From: Nymphaea colorata
Taxonomy: Eukaryota > Streptophyta > Magnoliopsida > Nymphaeales > Nymphaeaceae
Direction of reading: 5' to 3'
DNA length: 64,000 bases
NCBI RefSeq assembly: GCF_008831285.2
Contig: NC_045150.1
Coordinates: 16,861,362-16,925,361 of the forward strand
The translations under genes and the position numbers were made by a program. Positions 13,901 to 23,900 of the stretch are shown piece by piece (the first letter of the stretch is position 1; every line of letters starts with the position of its first letter). A model generated the notes under the pieces. That model made no database searches and was not told the DNA's origin. It saw nothing but the letters and a program-made list of their open reading frames with translations.

Positions 13901-15819
13901 CATCCGTTCACTGCCATTCAAGTGGCACAAGCTCTCTTCAGCAACGTGTTCAAACAACCATGGCCTTCCTGAAACAATAGTCTCAGATCGAGACAAGATC
14001 TTCACCAGCAATATGTGGCGTGAGCTCTTCAAAACTTTTGGCACCCAGCTGGCCCTTAGCTCAGCATACCATCCCCAATCCGATGGCCAGACAGAAAGAC
14101 TCAATCAATGCCTCGAACATTATCTAAGAGCGATGTGTTTCAATCGACCTCGATGTGTTTCAATCGACCTGGCACTTGGAGCAATTGATTATCACTAGCT
14201 GAATTCTGATACAATAGTTCCTACCACACTGCCATCAAGAGCTCACCATTCGAGGTGGTTTATGGTTACTCGCCACCTCCCATTCCTGGAATTCGAGACG
14301 AACAGCCTTCGGTGGCCGTGGTTGCAGATTATACCACCAGACATGCTCAAACGGTGCGCTTATTATCTGAATCTCTCGCTCAAGCCCAGAATCGCATGAA
14401 GATTCAAGCTGATAAACGACGAAGTGAGAGGGAGTTCGTTGTAGGAGATTGGGTGTGTTCTTAAAGCTCCAACCTTACAGGCAAAGCTCACTGGCATTCC
14501 GTACCAACCTCAAGCTTGCAGCCAAATATTATGGACCCTTCTGTGTCCTAGCTAGGGTAGGATTGGTGGCTTACAAACTTGATCTACCTCTGTCCTGTGC
14601 AATCCACCCAGTTTTCCATGTATCGTTGCTTAAGCGACGAGTTGGAGAAGGGCAGGTACCGATCACTACACCACCTGTCACTGATAAGGATGGTCTAATC
14701 CGATCAGAACCAGAGGCAATATTGGATCGCCGTTTGGTGAAGCGTAACAATGCGGCAATCGTCCAAGTAGTTGTCAAATGGGCCAATTTACATGATGATG
14801 AGGCGACATGGGAGGATTATAATGCAATTAAGGCTCAATTCCCCATCATATCAGAATTGAATCACACTGCTATTCTTGAGGACAAGAACAGTTCCAAGGG
14901 AGGTCGAGTGTCACTACTTAAGGTCTCCATCGTGGCATCATGGCAACAGTTAGTAAGCGTCATGGGCTTAGTTAGTGTTCAGTTAAGCTGATTACAGTTA
15001 TTCCAAGAAGTGGGTTGTTCCACATTTTTAGCGTGAGTTATCCCTGTTAGTGGGTCTGCCACGATCCATGTTTTGAGGCTTCCACTTCTGCTAGAGAAGT
15101 TATAAGGCCCTTAGTTGTTAATGGAATGATATGGTTTTCATCTCAATTCTTTCTCTCCTCTTCCGTCTCCTCCCTCCTACTCTGCTCTCTCTCTTCCTCA
15201 AGACTCTGTTTACAACCAGACCGTAACAGAAAGATAAAGGGACTTCTTGTTACAGGGAAACAAAAAGTGCTCCCACAAGTTTATTTTCTGTTGCACCTGA
15301 ATAAACAGTATTTAAGAAGAGCTTTTCAAATCTTAAGATGTCTCTTAAGTTATCTGGTATGTTGTTTAAGAAAAAAACAGAAAAAAAAAAAATCTTTCAT
15401 TGGCAACAACTCATTCTCTAAATGCTGTTTCTGATACGTAACTTGGGATTCTCAAGAACGTCAATTTTTGGGAGTGGATGAACCTACTGGACTGTCGATT
15501 CAGAATAAAATCATCTGTTAGGGAAGCAGTATACTGGATGTCACTTGTGGGAACATTAATCACGTAGAGTTTTTGAGAACTATTGATCCTACTGGACTAT
15601 TGATTGCTTGAATTTGAAAAAAAAAATGCAGGAGTTGTTGGAAGACCCTGGGATAATTGGTGCCATTGATGAGGAGACAGAATTTAATGCTCTAGTGGTA
15701 TGTGCATGCTTACCCTTTTCTCAGTATGATCTAAATATCTGAATTCTAATGTCACCAAGTTGGATCTTTTGCAGGAAGAAGAGTCTGCTCTTCTTGAATC
15801 AGTATTGGGCGAACGCTAA
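2001..15819 (+). CDS. DUF1292/DUF3727-family protein, probably plastid-targeted
   Basis: Ten exons join in frame into 323 residues: 2001-2414, 2625-2722, 2803-2848, 4264-4346, 5196-5260, 5983-6044, 9057-9116, 9831-9863, 15632-15697 and 15775-15819. All introns begin GT and end AG. Residues 1-60 are rich in Ser, Thr, Arg and Pro with few acids, like a plastid transit peptide, and end in a 15-serine run (46-60). The body starts near residue 134 with a strand-rich segment holding [15 protein letters not shown] and LLCPVDTPVQI, resembling DUF1292. A DUF3727-like part follows, with [37 protein letters not shown] and an acidic C-terminus ending VLGER. The DUF1292 plus DUF3727 pairing is known from cyanobacterial and plastid proteins whose biochemical role I do not know. 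Intron 8 carries a retrotransposon. Exon structure is well supported; the family name comes from memory. Confidence 0.82.
2136..2180 (+). repeat. In-frame TCT/TCA triplet repeat coding polyserine
   Basis: Fifteen consecutive serine codons (mostly TCT, some TCA, one TCG) in exon 1, just after the presumed transit-peptide core. A trinucleotide repeat in coding sequence changes length without breaking the frame. Confidence 0.85.
4977..5019 (+). repeat. G-rich tract in intron 4, potential G-quadruplex
   Basis: A run of several G-blocks of four or more, including an uninterrupted run of about fourteen G, on the sense strand inside the 4347-5195 intron. Four or more G-tracts of at least three with short spacers meet the usual quadruplex pattern. 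The rest of the intron is AT-rich. Confidence 0.6.
7854..7903. repeat. (AT)n microsatellite in intron 6
   Basis: About 50 bp of perfect alternating AT within the 3.0-kb sixth intron (6045-9056). Confidence 0.95.
8090..8400. repeat. Repeat-derived segment in intron 6
   Basis: Starts with degenerate short repeats of GTTGCCGGAGGTCG type, then a GC-richer part with recurring TACCCG/CACCCGAC/GGTACAGG words. It differs in composition from the flanking intron and looks like an inserted dispersed repeat. No terminal repeats were identified. Confidence 0.35.
9981..10301 (+). repeat. 5' LTR of the chromovirus
   Basis: 321 bp starting TGTCAC and ending GTAACA, matching 14909-15228 at about 97 per cent. 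It is preceded by the GAAAG target duplication and followed at once by the primer binding site. The 3' half is C/T-rich. Confidence 0.95.
10304..10315 (+). other. Primer binding site (initiator tRNA-Met type)
   Basis: TGGTATCAGAGA begins two bases after the 5' LTR. This is the usual plant LTR-retrotransposon primer site, complementary to the 3' end of initiator methionine tRNA. Confidence 0.9.
10323..11370 (+). pseudogene. gag region of the chromovirus, frameshifted
   Basis: The frame opens with ATG 22 bp after the 5' LTR. A capsid-like region includes the stretch ending [15 protein letters not shown], a common plant gag feature. The frame breaks near 10800 and continues in another frame ([19 protein letters not shown], then FISYFIGGL). 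A zinc-knuckle-like [14 protein letters not shown] is encoded at 11247-11288. No single frame covers the region, so it cannot make an intact Gag. Confidence 0.8.
11391..11876 (+). pseudogene. Retroviral-type aspartic protease region
   Basis: The frame contains [14 protein letters not shown], the active-site loop of retrotransposon aspartic proteases, and farther on [10 protein letters not shown], the usual second conserved block. It lies between gag and RT as expected. The frame ends at 11876 before the polymerase, so the polyprotein is broken here. Confidence 0.85.
11889..12720 (+). pseudogene. Reverse transcriptase region
   Basis: After a frame change near 12160 the sequence encodes the RT core: [36 protein letters not shown] and the catalytic FFDDIL (the YXDD box with Phe). 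An in-frame stop at 12695-12697 follows ECEFGMA-like sequence, where the domain should continue into YLGHVIS, which is present after the stop. The block order is that of Ty3/gypsy RT. Confidence 0.9.
12764..13300 (+). pseudogene. RT thumb and RNase H region
   Basis: Contains [15 protein letters not shown] (the RT connection typical of Ty3/gypsy), then the RNase H blocks [26 protein letters not shown] and [12 protein letters not shown] with the acidic catalytic positions visible. The frame stops at 13300; related sequence ([10 protein letters not shown]-like) continues in a shifted frame. Confidence 0.88.
13511..14198 (+). pseudogene. Integrase region
   Basis: The zinc-binding part shows the HHCC spacing (H in [16 protein letters not shown]). 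The catalytic core has [10 protein letters not shown] and [12 protein letters not shown], then, after a frameshift near 13970, [15 protein letters not shown], the conserved Glu block. A perfect 20-bp tandem duplication at 14131-14170 falls just after it and disrupts the following coding sequence. Confidence 0.88.
14449..14900 (+). pseudogene. Integrase C-terminus with chromodomain-like end
   Basis: Encodes a GPF/Y-type block ([25 protein letters not shown]), then a chromodomain-like segment with [17 protein letters not shown]. Chromodomains fused to integrase mark the chromovirus branch of Ty3/gypsy and are thought to guide insertion to marked chromatin. Confidence 0.8.
14896..14908 (+). other. 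Polypurine tract
   Basis: AAGGGAGGTCGAG directly before the 3' LTR; a purine-rich stretch in the place where plus-strand synthesis is primed. It has two pyrimidines, so it is imperfect. Confidence 0.6.
14909..15228 (+). repeat. 3' LTR of the chromovirus
   Basis: 320 bp from TGTCAC to GTAACA, aligned over its full length with the 5' LTR and followed by the second GAAAG (15229-15233). Confidence 0.95.
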
Positions 15820-16640
15820 TGGTCCTCTGGAGGCTGTTCAGAAAATTTGACATTTCTAATGTAGATTAAAAGGTTGGCACTGTCTGATCGGTTTACATCG
15901 TTTATTTATGTGATCTTGAATTTGTAGCAATTGGATGGTAGAAAGAAAAAAGGAAAAGATGAAGTGTCTTCTCCATTATTTAGTAAGCAGTCTGTGATCA
16001 TGGTCGACTTGGTAGGTCAGTTAGTCCATGGTGTCGCCGGCTAGCTACAGACTAGGGATCGAATTTATTTTCCAATCAAATTGACGTTCAAAAAGAACGT
16101 CCCTGTTATTTTGACTTGATTTGAACATGCGAATCCGTGGGCTAGGAGTACGGGCGATGTTGAAAGGAAAATCTGTGTTGACAAGGGGGGAGCTCTGGTC
16201 CCTGAAACCCTAGTGGGGATGGGGTTGAAGGATTTACTGGTGAAGCCTCCGATGAGGGTTTCTTGGGTGATTTGTCAGCAATATTGCCGGATGAATGTGG
16301 TGATGATGAAGACTGGAGGTTCGCCTAGTTAAAGGGAAACCAATAATAACGGTTGTTGCTGCTTCTGTTCTGCAGAGGGTGAAATCCCCTTTTGGGTGGA
16401 CTGCGGTAGCATGCTTTGTTAGATCAGGAAAGAAATTGTGAACATTAATCTCCCCAGCTTGGGGAAGCCTTGTCAAAGTTGAAGATGAGAGGAGCTTCAC
16501 ATGGCGCTTAGAGAGGGAGCAAAGAGTTTTTGTGGTAGAATGTCTAAGGGTTGTGTGGTACTAGGAACATTATATGGTTAATTTATTCTAATTTTAGGGC
16601 AGGTGTGTGGAACAGGCACACGGTGTTCTTAATGCCAATC
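15820..16640. other. 3' flank of the DUF1292/DUF3727 gene; no gene seen
   Basis: The first ~200 bp probably hold the 3' UTR. From about 16070 the composition is more G-rich, and the sequence probably belongs to the decayed element that continues to 18326. I see no intact ORF. Confidence 0.35.
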
Positions 16641-16650
16641 AATCGCTTAC

Positions 16651-16900
16651 GGTGAATAGATGGATGAGAGAACTTGGTGAATATAGAAAACATCAAAGTT
16701 CTGTGGTAGGTCGAACTACTTGGGCTAATTACTATAAGGGGTCGTTTGGCATTATGAATACCGTGTGACTATTTTATGAATCTGCCTAAATAGTAGATTG
16801 TGTCAAACAACCGGTTATAGTGAACAAATGGGTGCCAAAGAAACTTGTTGGGTATACAGGAGAACAGCAAAGTTCCATTGTAGATTAAACTACTCGAGCT
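16651..16900. repeat. Two diverged ~80-bp direct repeats with a MITE-like insert
   Basis: Segments 16651-16727 and 16817-16898 align imperfectly (GGTGAATAGATGGATG versus AGTGAACAAATGGGTG; CATCAAAGTTCTGTGGTAG versus CAGCAAAGTTCCATTGTAG). Between them, 16738-16812 starts GGGGTCGTTTGGCA and ends TGTCAAACAACC, a short inverted terminal pair like that of small plant MITEs. No clean target duplication was found. Confidence 0.4.
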
Positions 16901-17622
16901 TCTCCTTTTTCGTGCAATCAAAAGATTTTCCATGGGGTGGTAGTCTTGGTAGTGTGTTAACGTTAAATCCTTATTGAGATAAGCTATGTTAGAATTCATT
17001 TGGATATTCCATTGCATTTTGTGTCATTGTGATGTTGAAGTTAGATGCGGACAACAAGCAGGACATTTTAGAATTTGGTACACGGAAGCACCATAAAATT
17101 CTCTACAAGGTGCAGATACAGCACCCATATTATGGAGCATTATTAGGGAGCAGTGCAAGTAGGGCAATATGGGGAGTGCTAAGCATGAAGATAGACCATT
17201 GAGAGGGGGAAGGATGGTTGGAAAGGAGAGCCAATCGCAGGATGGGGCGTAAGAGTGCTCTGGGGAAGGGAAAGATCTTGGGAGGTGCAGTTAAAGGGAG
17301 GAAGATAAGAAGTCAATTGGTAGATAAGTAAGGAGGGAAATTTTTTCTAACCCTAACGGGTTTCAGTCCTTGTTGAATGAAGAGGACATGGATCAGCAGG
17401 TGCAGCTAGAGATCAAATTTGGAAATGCATTAAGAACTGATCCCCAATGAAGCCAAAAGAGAAGATCATATACTTGGTGAAAGAAAGAAGGCCTTGTAGC
17501 AGAGATTCCAGGAACGCCAATTCTATTGCCGGTATTTTTTTCCTGGGAATGAAGGTTTGAAGGAGCGGACACAAAAATTTTGAGAAGTGTGGTGATGGGA
17601 CAATTGGCCTTCAGGTTTTTCG

Positions 17623-18326
17623 ATGACAAGTTTGCTTGGGGAAACTAAAAAATTATCTGGGCAGAAAGAGGGGGATATGGAAGAGATGGAAGTGCTGGAG
17701 GCCAGTGGAATCCAAAAGGGGAAGCTATGTGTTCACCAAATGCATAGGAAATGCAACAGATCTTGTGTTGTAAAAGGAAAGACATGGGTATGGAAGTTAA
17801 AGCATGGAGGGGGCAGTGCTTTGACACACCAAAAGCAGGTCCGATACCTTGGGGGGATAGAGGGAAGCCCGGGGGCTTCAGCTCTCATGTTGGATGGTAG
17901 GACACCCAATAAGGCAGTCTGTTCCAAATATACTCAAGGTAGGACAAACCTCCATTTACAGACATTACTAGTTCATCTTTGGGAGGCCTCTCCCACAAAG
18001 GGGAGATCTCAATGATGGAGGAGAAGATTGAGGCGAAGTTTGATGGAGGCAGAACTGGCTCTTGAATATAGGTCCTATAGGATACGAGGGGTGGATCAGT
18101 GAGATGAGGATTGAATGAAGAAGGTCGGAGTAAGTCGTCTGTCATCGAGGTGATGGGACCAGATAACATTTTAGCCTCCTGTTCACCATGAGTTCTATCT
18201 TGGAACGTCAGAGGGTTGGTTAGTAATGCAGCTGGAAGGGAGATGTCTTATTTGCTTCAAGAAGTTAAACCAAAGGTGGCGGTCATGTGGATCCAATGCG
18301 ATCTAGTTTCCAATTCAAGATGGTAG
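17623..18326 (+). pseudogene. LINE (non-LTR retrotransposon) fragment, ORF1 tail and ORF2 start
   Basis: At 18198-18326 the sequence encodes SWNVRGL followed by SYLLQEVKPKVAVMW, the typical N-terminus of the apurinic-type endonuclease of plant LINE ORF2, ending in a stop after about 42 codons. The 130-residue open frame at 17623-18015 lies where ORF1 would be, but no nucleic-acid-binding motif is clear. RT is absent downstream, so the 3' part is missing. Most LINE copies lose the 5' end instead, so this piece was probably truncated after insertion. Confidence 0.55.
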
Positions 18327-18329
18327 TGG

Positions 18330-20990
18330 CTTATTTGTACCAAACAGCTAGTCAGAACTGAAAGAGTTATCGATTATTGTTACTTAAGAGCAGTATCATT
18401 TCTTAGTGATGGCTGATCTTGTTTTTCTGTGACTGATATTCGTTAACTTCTTGGCAATCCGGCAGCATTGCATTGGAATTGGCTGATAGAATGGGGTCGG
18501 TGATTAGAATGCAACTGCGGTGTCAATTTTTTAGCAATTTTGGTCAATTTACAACCGTTTAACTGAATTGGTGAATTGATCAACTTAAAACTATATTTGC
18601 ATCATTGCATTGGGCGTGTATCCATAGATAATACATAAGATCAGCAGGCATTTTGATTTGCCTACCCAATCACCTTTTTTCCAAGTCCTTTTGGATCGTC
18701 ATCATGGGAAGTCTACCATATAAATAAAATTTTATAAAACCTTTAAACTCAATGTTTCAATCTACATTTCCGCAGATGACCAAAAACTATGATCTGTTTC
18801 CGGTAGTCATAATTTTTTCGGCACGGGGAATGCATCCATATACAGTTTTTTTCAAACAATTTAAAACATGTGACCGGTCAAAGCAATCTAGTTATCAACA
18901 ATCTATAGATATAGTTTCTCAACTCCCTAGTCTCGCCCTCTCTCCCTCCATCCCTATCTGTCTCTTATATATGGGAAATGGGCGAATCCACCCCTCGGCT
19001 ACGGAAAATTAAGCGATAAAATTTTGAGTAGGAGGTATGATAATGTTGTCAAGAAAAGGAAAAGATGATCGCCACAAAGCAACCGGACGCCCATTGTAGC
19101 CGAATCCGAACACTAGCCAAGTGAATGTATGAGCTTCCGGATTCAGGCCAACAACCAACATTAGTCTTCGTCAAGTCATTACATGTTCATATAGCTCGCC
19201 CCTCGTCACAACGAACACTCAATCTGAGAGCTAACAATACAGTTGTGCACCTAAATATTCTACAAGGCAAGCAGCTGCTGATGCACATAAATTTGAAACA
19301 AGACAGATAAAAGTGATAGCATAACTTAATAGCATAATCTAAATATTCTACATCTAACAAAAAACGTCGTTCTGCAGGACATGACGAAAGCAAGTGACCC
19401 CTTTATTGAAAGTAAGCTACCCAGATGCCGAATAGTAAGCTCAATGCGGTAAAAGCTTCAAGTTACAAGTCCTCGTGCCTGTTGTTGAGAAGGTGAAGAA
19501 AGGAACTCCATTCTTCATCCAACGCCTCCCCACCTTGACCTCTAACTGGTTAGAGCTCATAAAGCAAATTTCTGGACATAAGAGAAAAAAAGATGTCAAC
19601 GCCCCCACCTAGTGGAGACACTCGAAAAATCTTTAAAAAGGAAAATCTAGATTAGTGCTTATGCTACAATTTTCTTCATCATTCAGGTTTCCATGCATCC
19701 ATTTGCAAAGTTTCATGACAATTTATGTATTATACATGTAAGAATCATGTGGATTGATTGCTCAACTTAATCAGGTATATTGAATGCTCGGAGCGGACAC
19801 GGACCTGGTGAAATGAAGCAGGATTATAGTAATCAAGGTGAAAATTTAGGAACGCTGCCAACTTGCTTGGCGAAGTCATGCTTTGATAGTAATGGCTGTC
19901 ACAGTGCAGCCCAGTCACAACACTTTGAATATTCCCTTGATAATGAAGTCAATGATTTAGTGCAATGTCCAGTAACATACTTCAATGCATGGAAATTATC
20001 CTTGCACTCAAACGTATGGTCATGAACCCATGATTAAAAATCTCATTTTTCAGGAAAATTACATTATATTTTAGTTTTTATATTTTAGAGAAAGTAGTGG
20101 TACATGCACTCTTTGTGGTCAAAAGTGCACTTAGGAGCTCAGTGTCAACATTGGAACCTTGGCCAAGCCAACTAGTTATTTTTTCAAATTTTAACTCCTT
20201 TTTTTGTATGTTCTTCCTGTATATCGATTGAGGTGGATGAGTCTCGAAAGTCCTATCTTGGCCATGCTGCCTCTACTTTTCTTTGCGAGTGTAGAACCAT
20301 CTATGCCTTTTTTCCTGTGGTGGGGTTGAGGAGGGGCTAAATCAACCTATTTAACTACACATACTATACACTATTCATAAATATAGATATATAACTTAAA
20401 ACGTCAACTGCAAAAAAAACAGGAAAATTATTCCTAGATTAATACCATAATAAAGACACAATGAACTTTTTTTCCCCTTCTCATGGAATATGCCATGCTT
20501 CCCTGGTGAAATATTGTATCAGTATTCATTATTCAGTGAGCTTAACAGCGGATTTTTGAATTCACTGGAAGCAGTTGTTACTCTGAAATGTCATACACAA
20601 ACATGACCTTTCACAACGAAATAATTCATACAGTGCTTATCTTGAGGTCTTAAAATTCTAGTTCACTGTGCATAAGCGAGCAAAGTGATATGAGCAAACG
20701 GATACACTAAGGCAACACAACTAAAGCCTCTAGGTGAGGAAATAGACTCAATAATGCATGGAAAAGCAAATTAAGGGCATAATAAGAAGGAACAACTGCA
20801 GAGACTGCATTTACAATTAAAATAAAATACAAAACATGGATCTTAAAAGAACAAGTCCATGCTAATCTAAGAAAACGATTTACTTGAAGGAAGCAGACCA
20901 TGAAAGACAAAGGAAAAAGTCATTTGTGGCAGCAAAGAGCTTGTAAATGAACTTTAGCCCCTATATTACCAAGCGACCTTAGAGAATTAC
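18330..20990. other. Intergenic, no gene recognised
   Basis: AT-rich non-coding DNA between the LINE fragment and the 3' end of the PDI gene. The only non-trivial open frame (19780-20025, + strand, 81 residues) has no recognisable domain. The last few hundred bases before 20998 should hold the PDI 3' UTR. Confidence 0.4.
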
Positions 20991-20997
20991 CTATAGA

Positions 20998-23900
20998 CTA
21001 TAACTCATCTTTTACTGGTACATCATCTTTTACGGATTCAGCTTGTACAATTGTGTCCTTGTTCTTCTGAATAAAATCAATGATGTCTTCTTTAGTTCTA
21101 TCCCCTTCATACTGCACTATCTTGCCGTTTGCGGACGAAAAATACATTGTAGGATAACCTTTAACATCAAAAATATCCATCGGGTAATCATTTGCAGTTG
21201 CATCCTACAACAAGACACATTAGTGAAACAAAATAGTTAGGTGCCTGAGAAATGTTATAAATAGGGAAAAAAAAAAACAATTGTCACCATTGGTAGGAAA
21301 CTAAGGAGAAAACTTACAATCTTGGCAATTACAACATCCACATCACTTTCAAATGATACAGCTACTTCATCCAAAATTGGAGCTAATTTCTTGCAATGCC
21401 CACACCAAGGTGCATAGAATTCAAGTAATACTACAAAAGAATAAAAAAAGTGATCAAGTGCCTTTCAACAAATTTAAAAGAATTTAAAATTGAAACTTAA
21501 AACTAATAAAATGCTTTTAGAATACTAGATGATACTGGACATTGATAAATAAAAATTACCAAAAGTACATAAAAGTGGAGTTCCTGTTTCATGAATTTTT
21601 CTGAGGAGAGTTTATGAAGTGCTAAAAAAATTTCTCCATCACTGGAAAAAGGATGACATAAAATAGACAGACCACAAACATCAGAGGCTCCTAATAACTC
21701 AAAAGCTCAATTAGAACATAGAACATTAATATGTTTCTTTCATGCTTTGAGAGCTTATGACAATCTAAATAACTGAACTTAGTCATTGTTAGAGTTGGCC
21801 TCTCATGTTAGAATTTGTTTCTCCTTTCCTTGTAGACTTCTTGATAATCATAAGCACATACATATGGTGGGTATGTAACTATTTTTCATAACAAAAACCT
21901 AAAGAAGAACTTAAATAGAAACACACATTATATCTACATTTTCTAACATGCAAGGATATGCCTTGCCAGTGAGAACTGAAAAGAATAAAATAAAACCACT
22001 TTTCCGATTTCAGTAGCATACAGTGAATCTTGACCATAGATATTAATGCCCATACACAAGGTCCTTACCATTCTTTCCTGAGTTAAAGACCACATCATGG
22101 AGACTATCAGCAACAACAACTTTAACAGGTTGGTCATTCACTTCTGGAATAGGTTCAGACTTTCTGAATGGTTTCAAACGCCCTTCCTGCAGTCATAGGA
22201 GAACATGTAAACCAAAAAAAAGAAAGAAAAGGAGGACTCAGAAATTATTACATGTCCGAACAGCCACACTAAGAAGTCAACTATCTTTATCTTCATTCCT
22301 AGAACTCACATGGGCTACTGCTATAAATATTAGGAAAATAATGAACATGGACTAAGACATGATAGTGTAATCAATGATACATAATAAAAAACAATAGGAT
22401 AGATGATAAGAAAAAATTACTGACCTTATAGTCTTTCAACCAAGAAGCAACATCATCTGGTTCTACTCTTTCCTTAAGAAACTTTGTGCCATCCACATTT
22501 TGTATCAGGATAAGTGGAGCTTGATCTTCTTGAAGACCAAAATACTGTTTAATGAAAATAATCAATCCAAGCACTCTGTACAGGAAAAATTCTTGCAGCA
22601 CAAACATGATAATGCATAATCTCTTAATGAGACAACACACACCTGAAAAGCCCCCTGGCTAGTCTCAAGATCACCAAGCAAAAAGATCACACCCTTGTCC
22701 TTGTATTCCACAGCCGCAGTATGATATTTAGACTGGAAGCTCTCAAATTTTTCAGTAGAGACGTTCACAAAAAGCATAGCCTGCCAAATCCATGAAGCCA
22801 GTCAATTAGAAGACATGGAACATCATGTGGTCTAAAATAAATCATTGACTAAATTCACAAAGCTAGAACTTGGCGTACAATATATCCAGATTATTTAGAC
22901 TTCCTGCTAGAATGGGATAACTAAGTTACTAAACAACCAATATACATCTTGTTGTTTAATTTCCAGAATTGGACCTCCAAGTGAACCACAAGTATTTATG
23001 GTTCCAATGACAGGTTTGTCATGTCTCCCAATCCCAAAATCATGCACACATATTGGTTTCACATATGCTTATGAAAAACAATTGGATCAAATACCATAAG
23101 CAAGCCAACCACCATTATTTGCCAAGACATGGAGGCCACAAATACATGCAACAGAAAGAACCAATTACATATCACATCTAACACATCCAAGCAAGAGAAT
23201 GGGAGTCAAGATCTGGGTGATTTTTTTTCCGACAAGAGTACAGGTCAAAACATGTACATCTAATCCATCTCCTACACTCCAAATAACAAGGATAACAATT
23301 ACCTTAGCATTGTTGCTGTTAAAAAACTTCAGGACGTAGGGATGGTTGCTTGGATCTTTGTTGAAAACAGTTACTATTGGAACACTAACTGCTTCAACAA
23401 ACTTCTCCAATGCTTCAACATGGAAATCCTGCAGACGAGATTTACAGTGTTCCCAAATTAGTATACATTGTGAGTCCGAATAACCAGTGTTTCTGAAAGC
23501 ACTCTTTCAGAAGGAGTTCAGGTTTTGGAAGTAGGACAGCTCAAGGAAAATGAAAATATATTCAACAAGCAATAAACAAGAACCGAAGAGCAACCTGAGT
23601 ATCAACAAAACGTTCATCAAATGGCTTAAACAACCTAACAGCAGGTACTTTTATGGGTGAATCCCCATGGGGAAGGAGCTTTGCATCCAATGTATGACCG
23701 AAATCATAGTCAGAACGTAGCTTCTCAGCCAATGCCATGAAATTCTCAAATTCCTCCCCAGAAAATTCTGAAAAGACACCAACCTGAATGTACAAATCTA
23801 AATGAGTATCCTTACCATCAACATAGAGACAATGACCAACTTAACAATTATACGAAAATGAACACTTACAATGAAGACTTTCTTATCGTCAATAATTTTA

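Larger units (their letters stand above)
9981..15228 (+). mobile_element. Ty3/gypsy chromovirus LTR retrotransposon, decayed
   Basis: A complete but coding-defective element of 5248 bp in intron 8 of the DUF1292/DUF3727 gene, in the same orientation. It has two LTRs (TGTCAC to GTAACA), a 5-bp target duplication GAAAG at 9976-9980 and 15229-15233, a primer binding site, a purine tract, and gag-pol in the order gag, protease, reverse transcriptase, RNase H, integrase, chromodomain-like end. That order, with RT before integrase, defines Ty3/gypsy; the chromodomain-like C-terminus points to a chromovirus, and the short length with ~320-bp LTRs would suit a Reina-like clade (inference). Stops and frameshifts interrupt the frames (for example near 10800, 12160, 12697, 13300, 13970 and 14198). 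By eye the LTRs differ at about ten substitutions and one indel, so the insertion is fairly recent but not new. Confidence 0.93.

Noticed and set aside
19780-20025. 81-residue plus-strand ORF downstream of PDI
   Set aside because: No recognisable motif, no splice partners found, and surrounded by non-coding sequence; kept only as part of the intergenic note.
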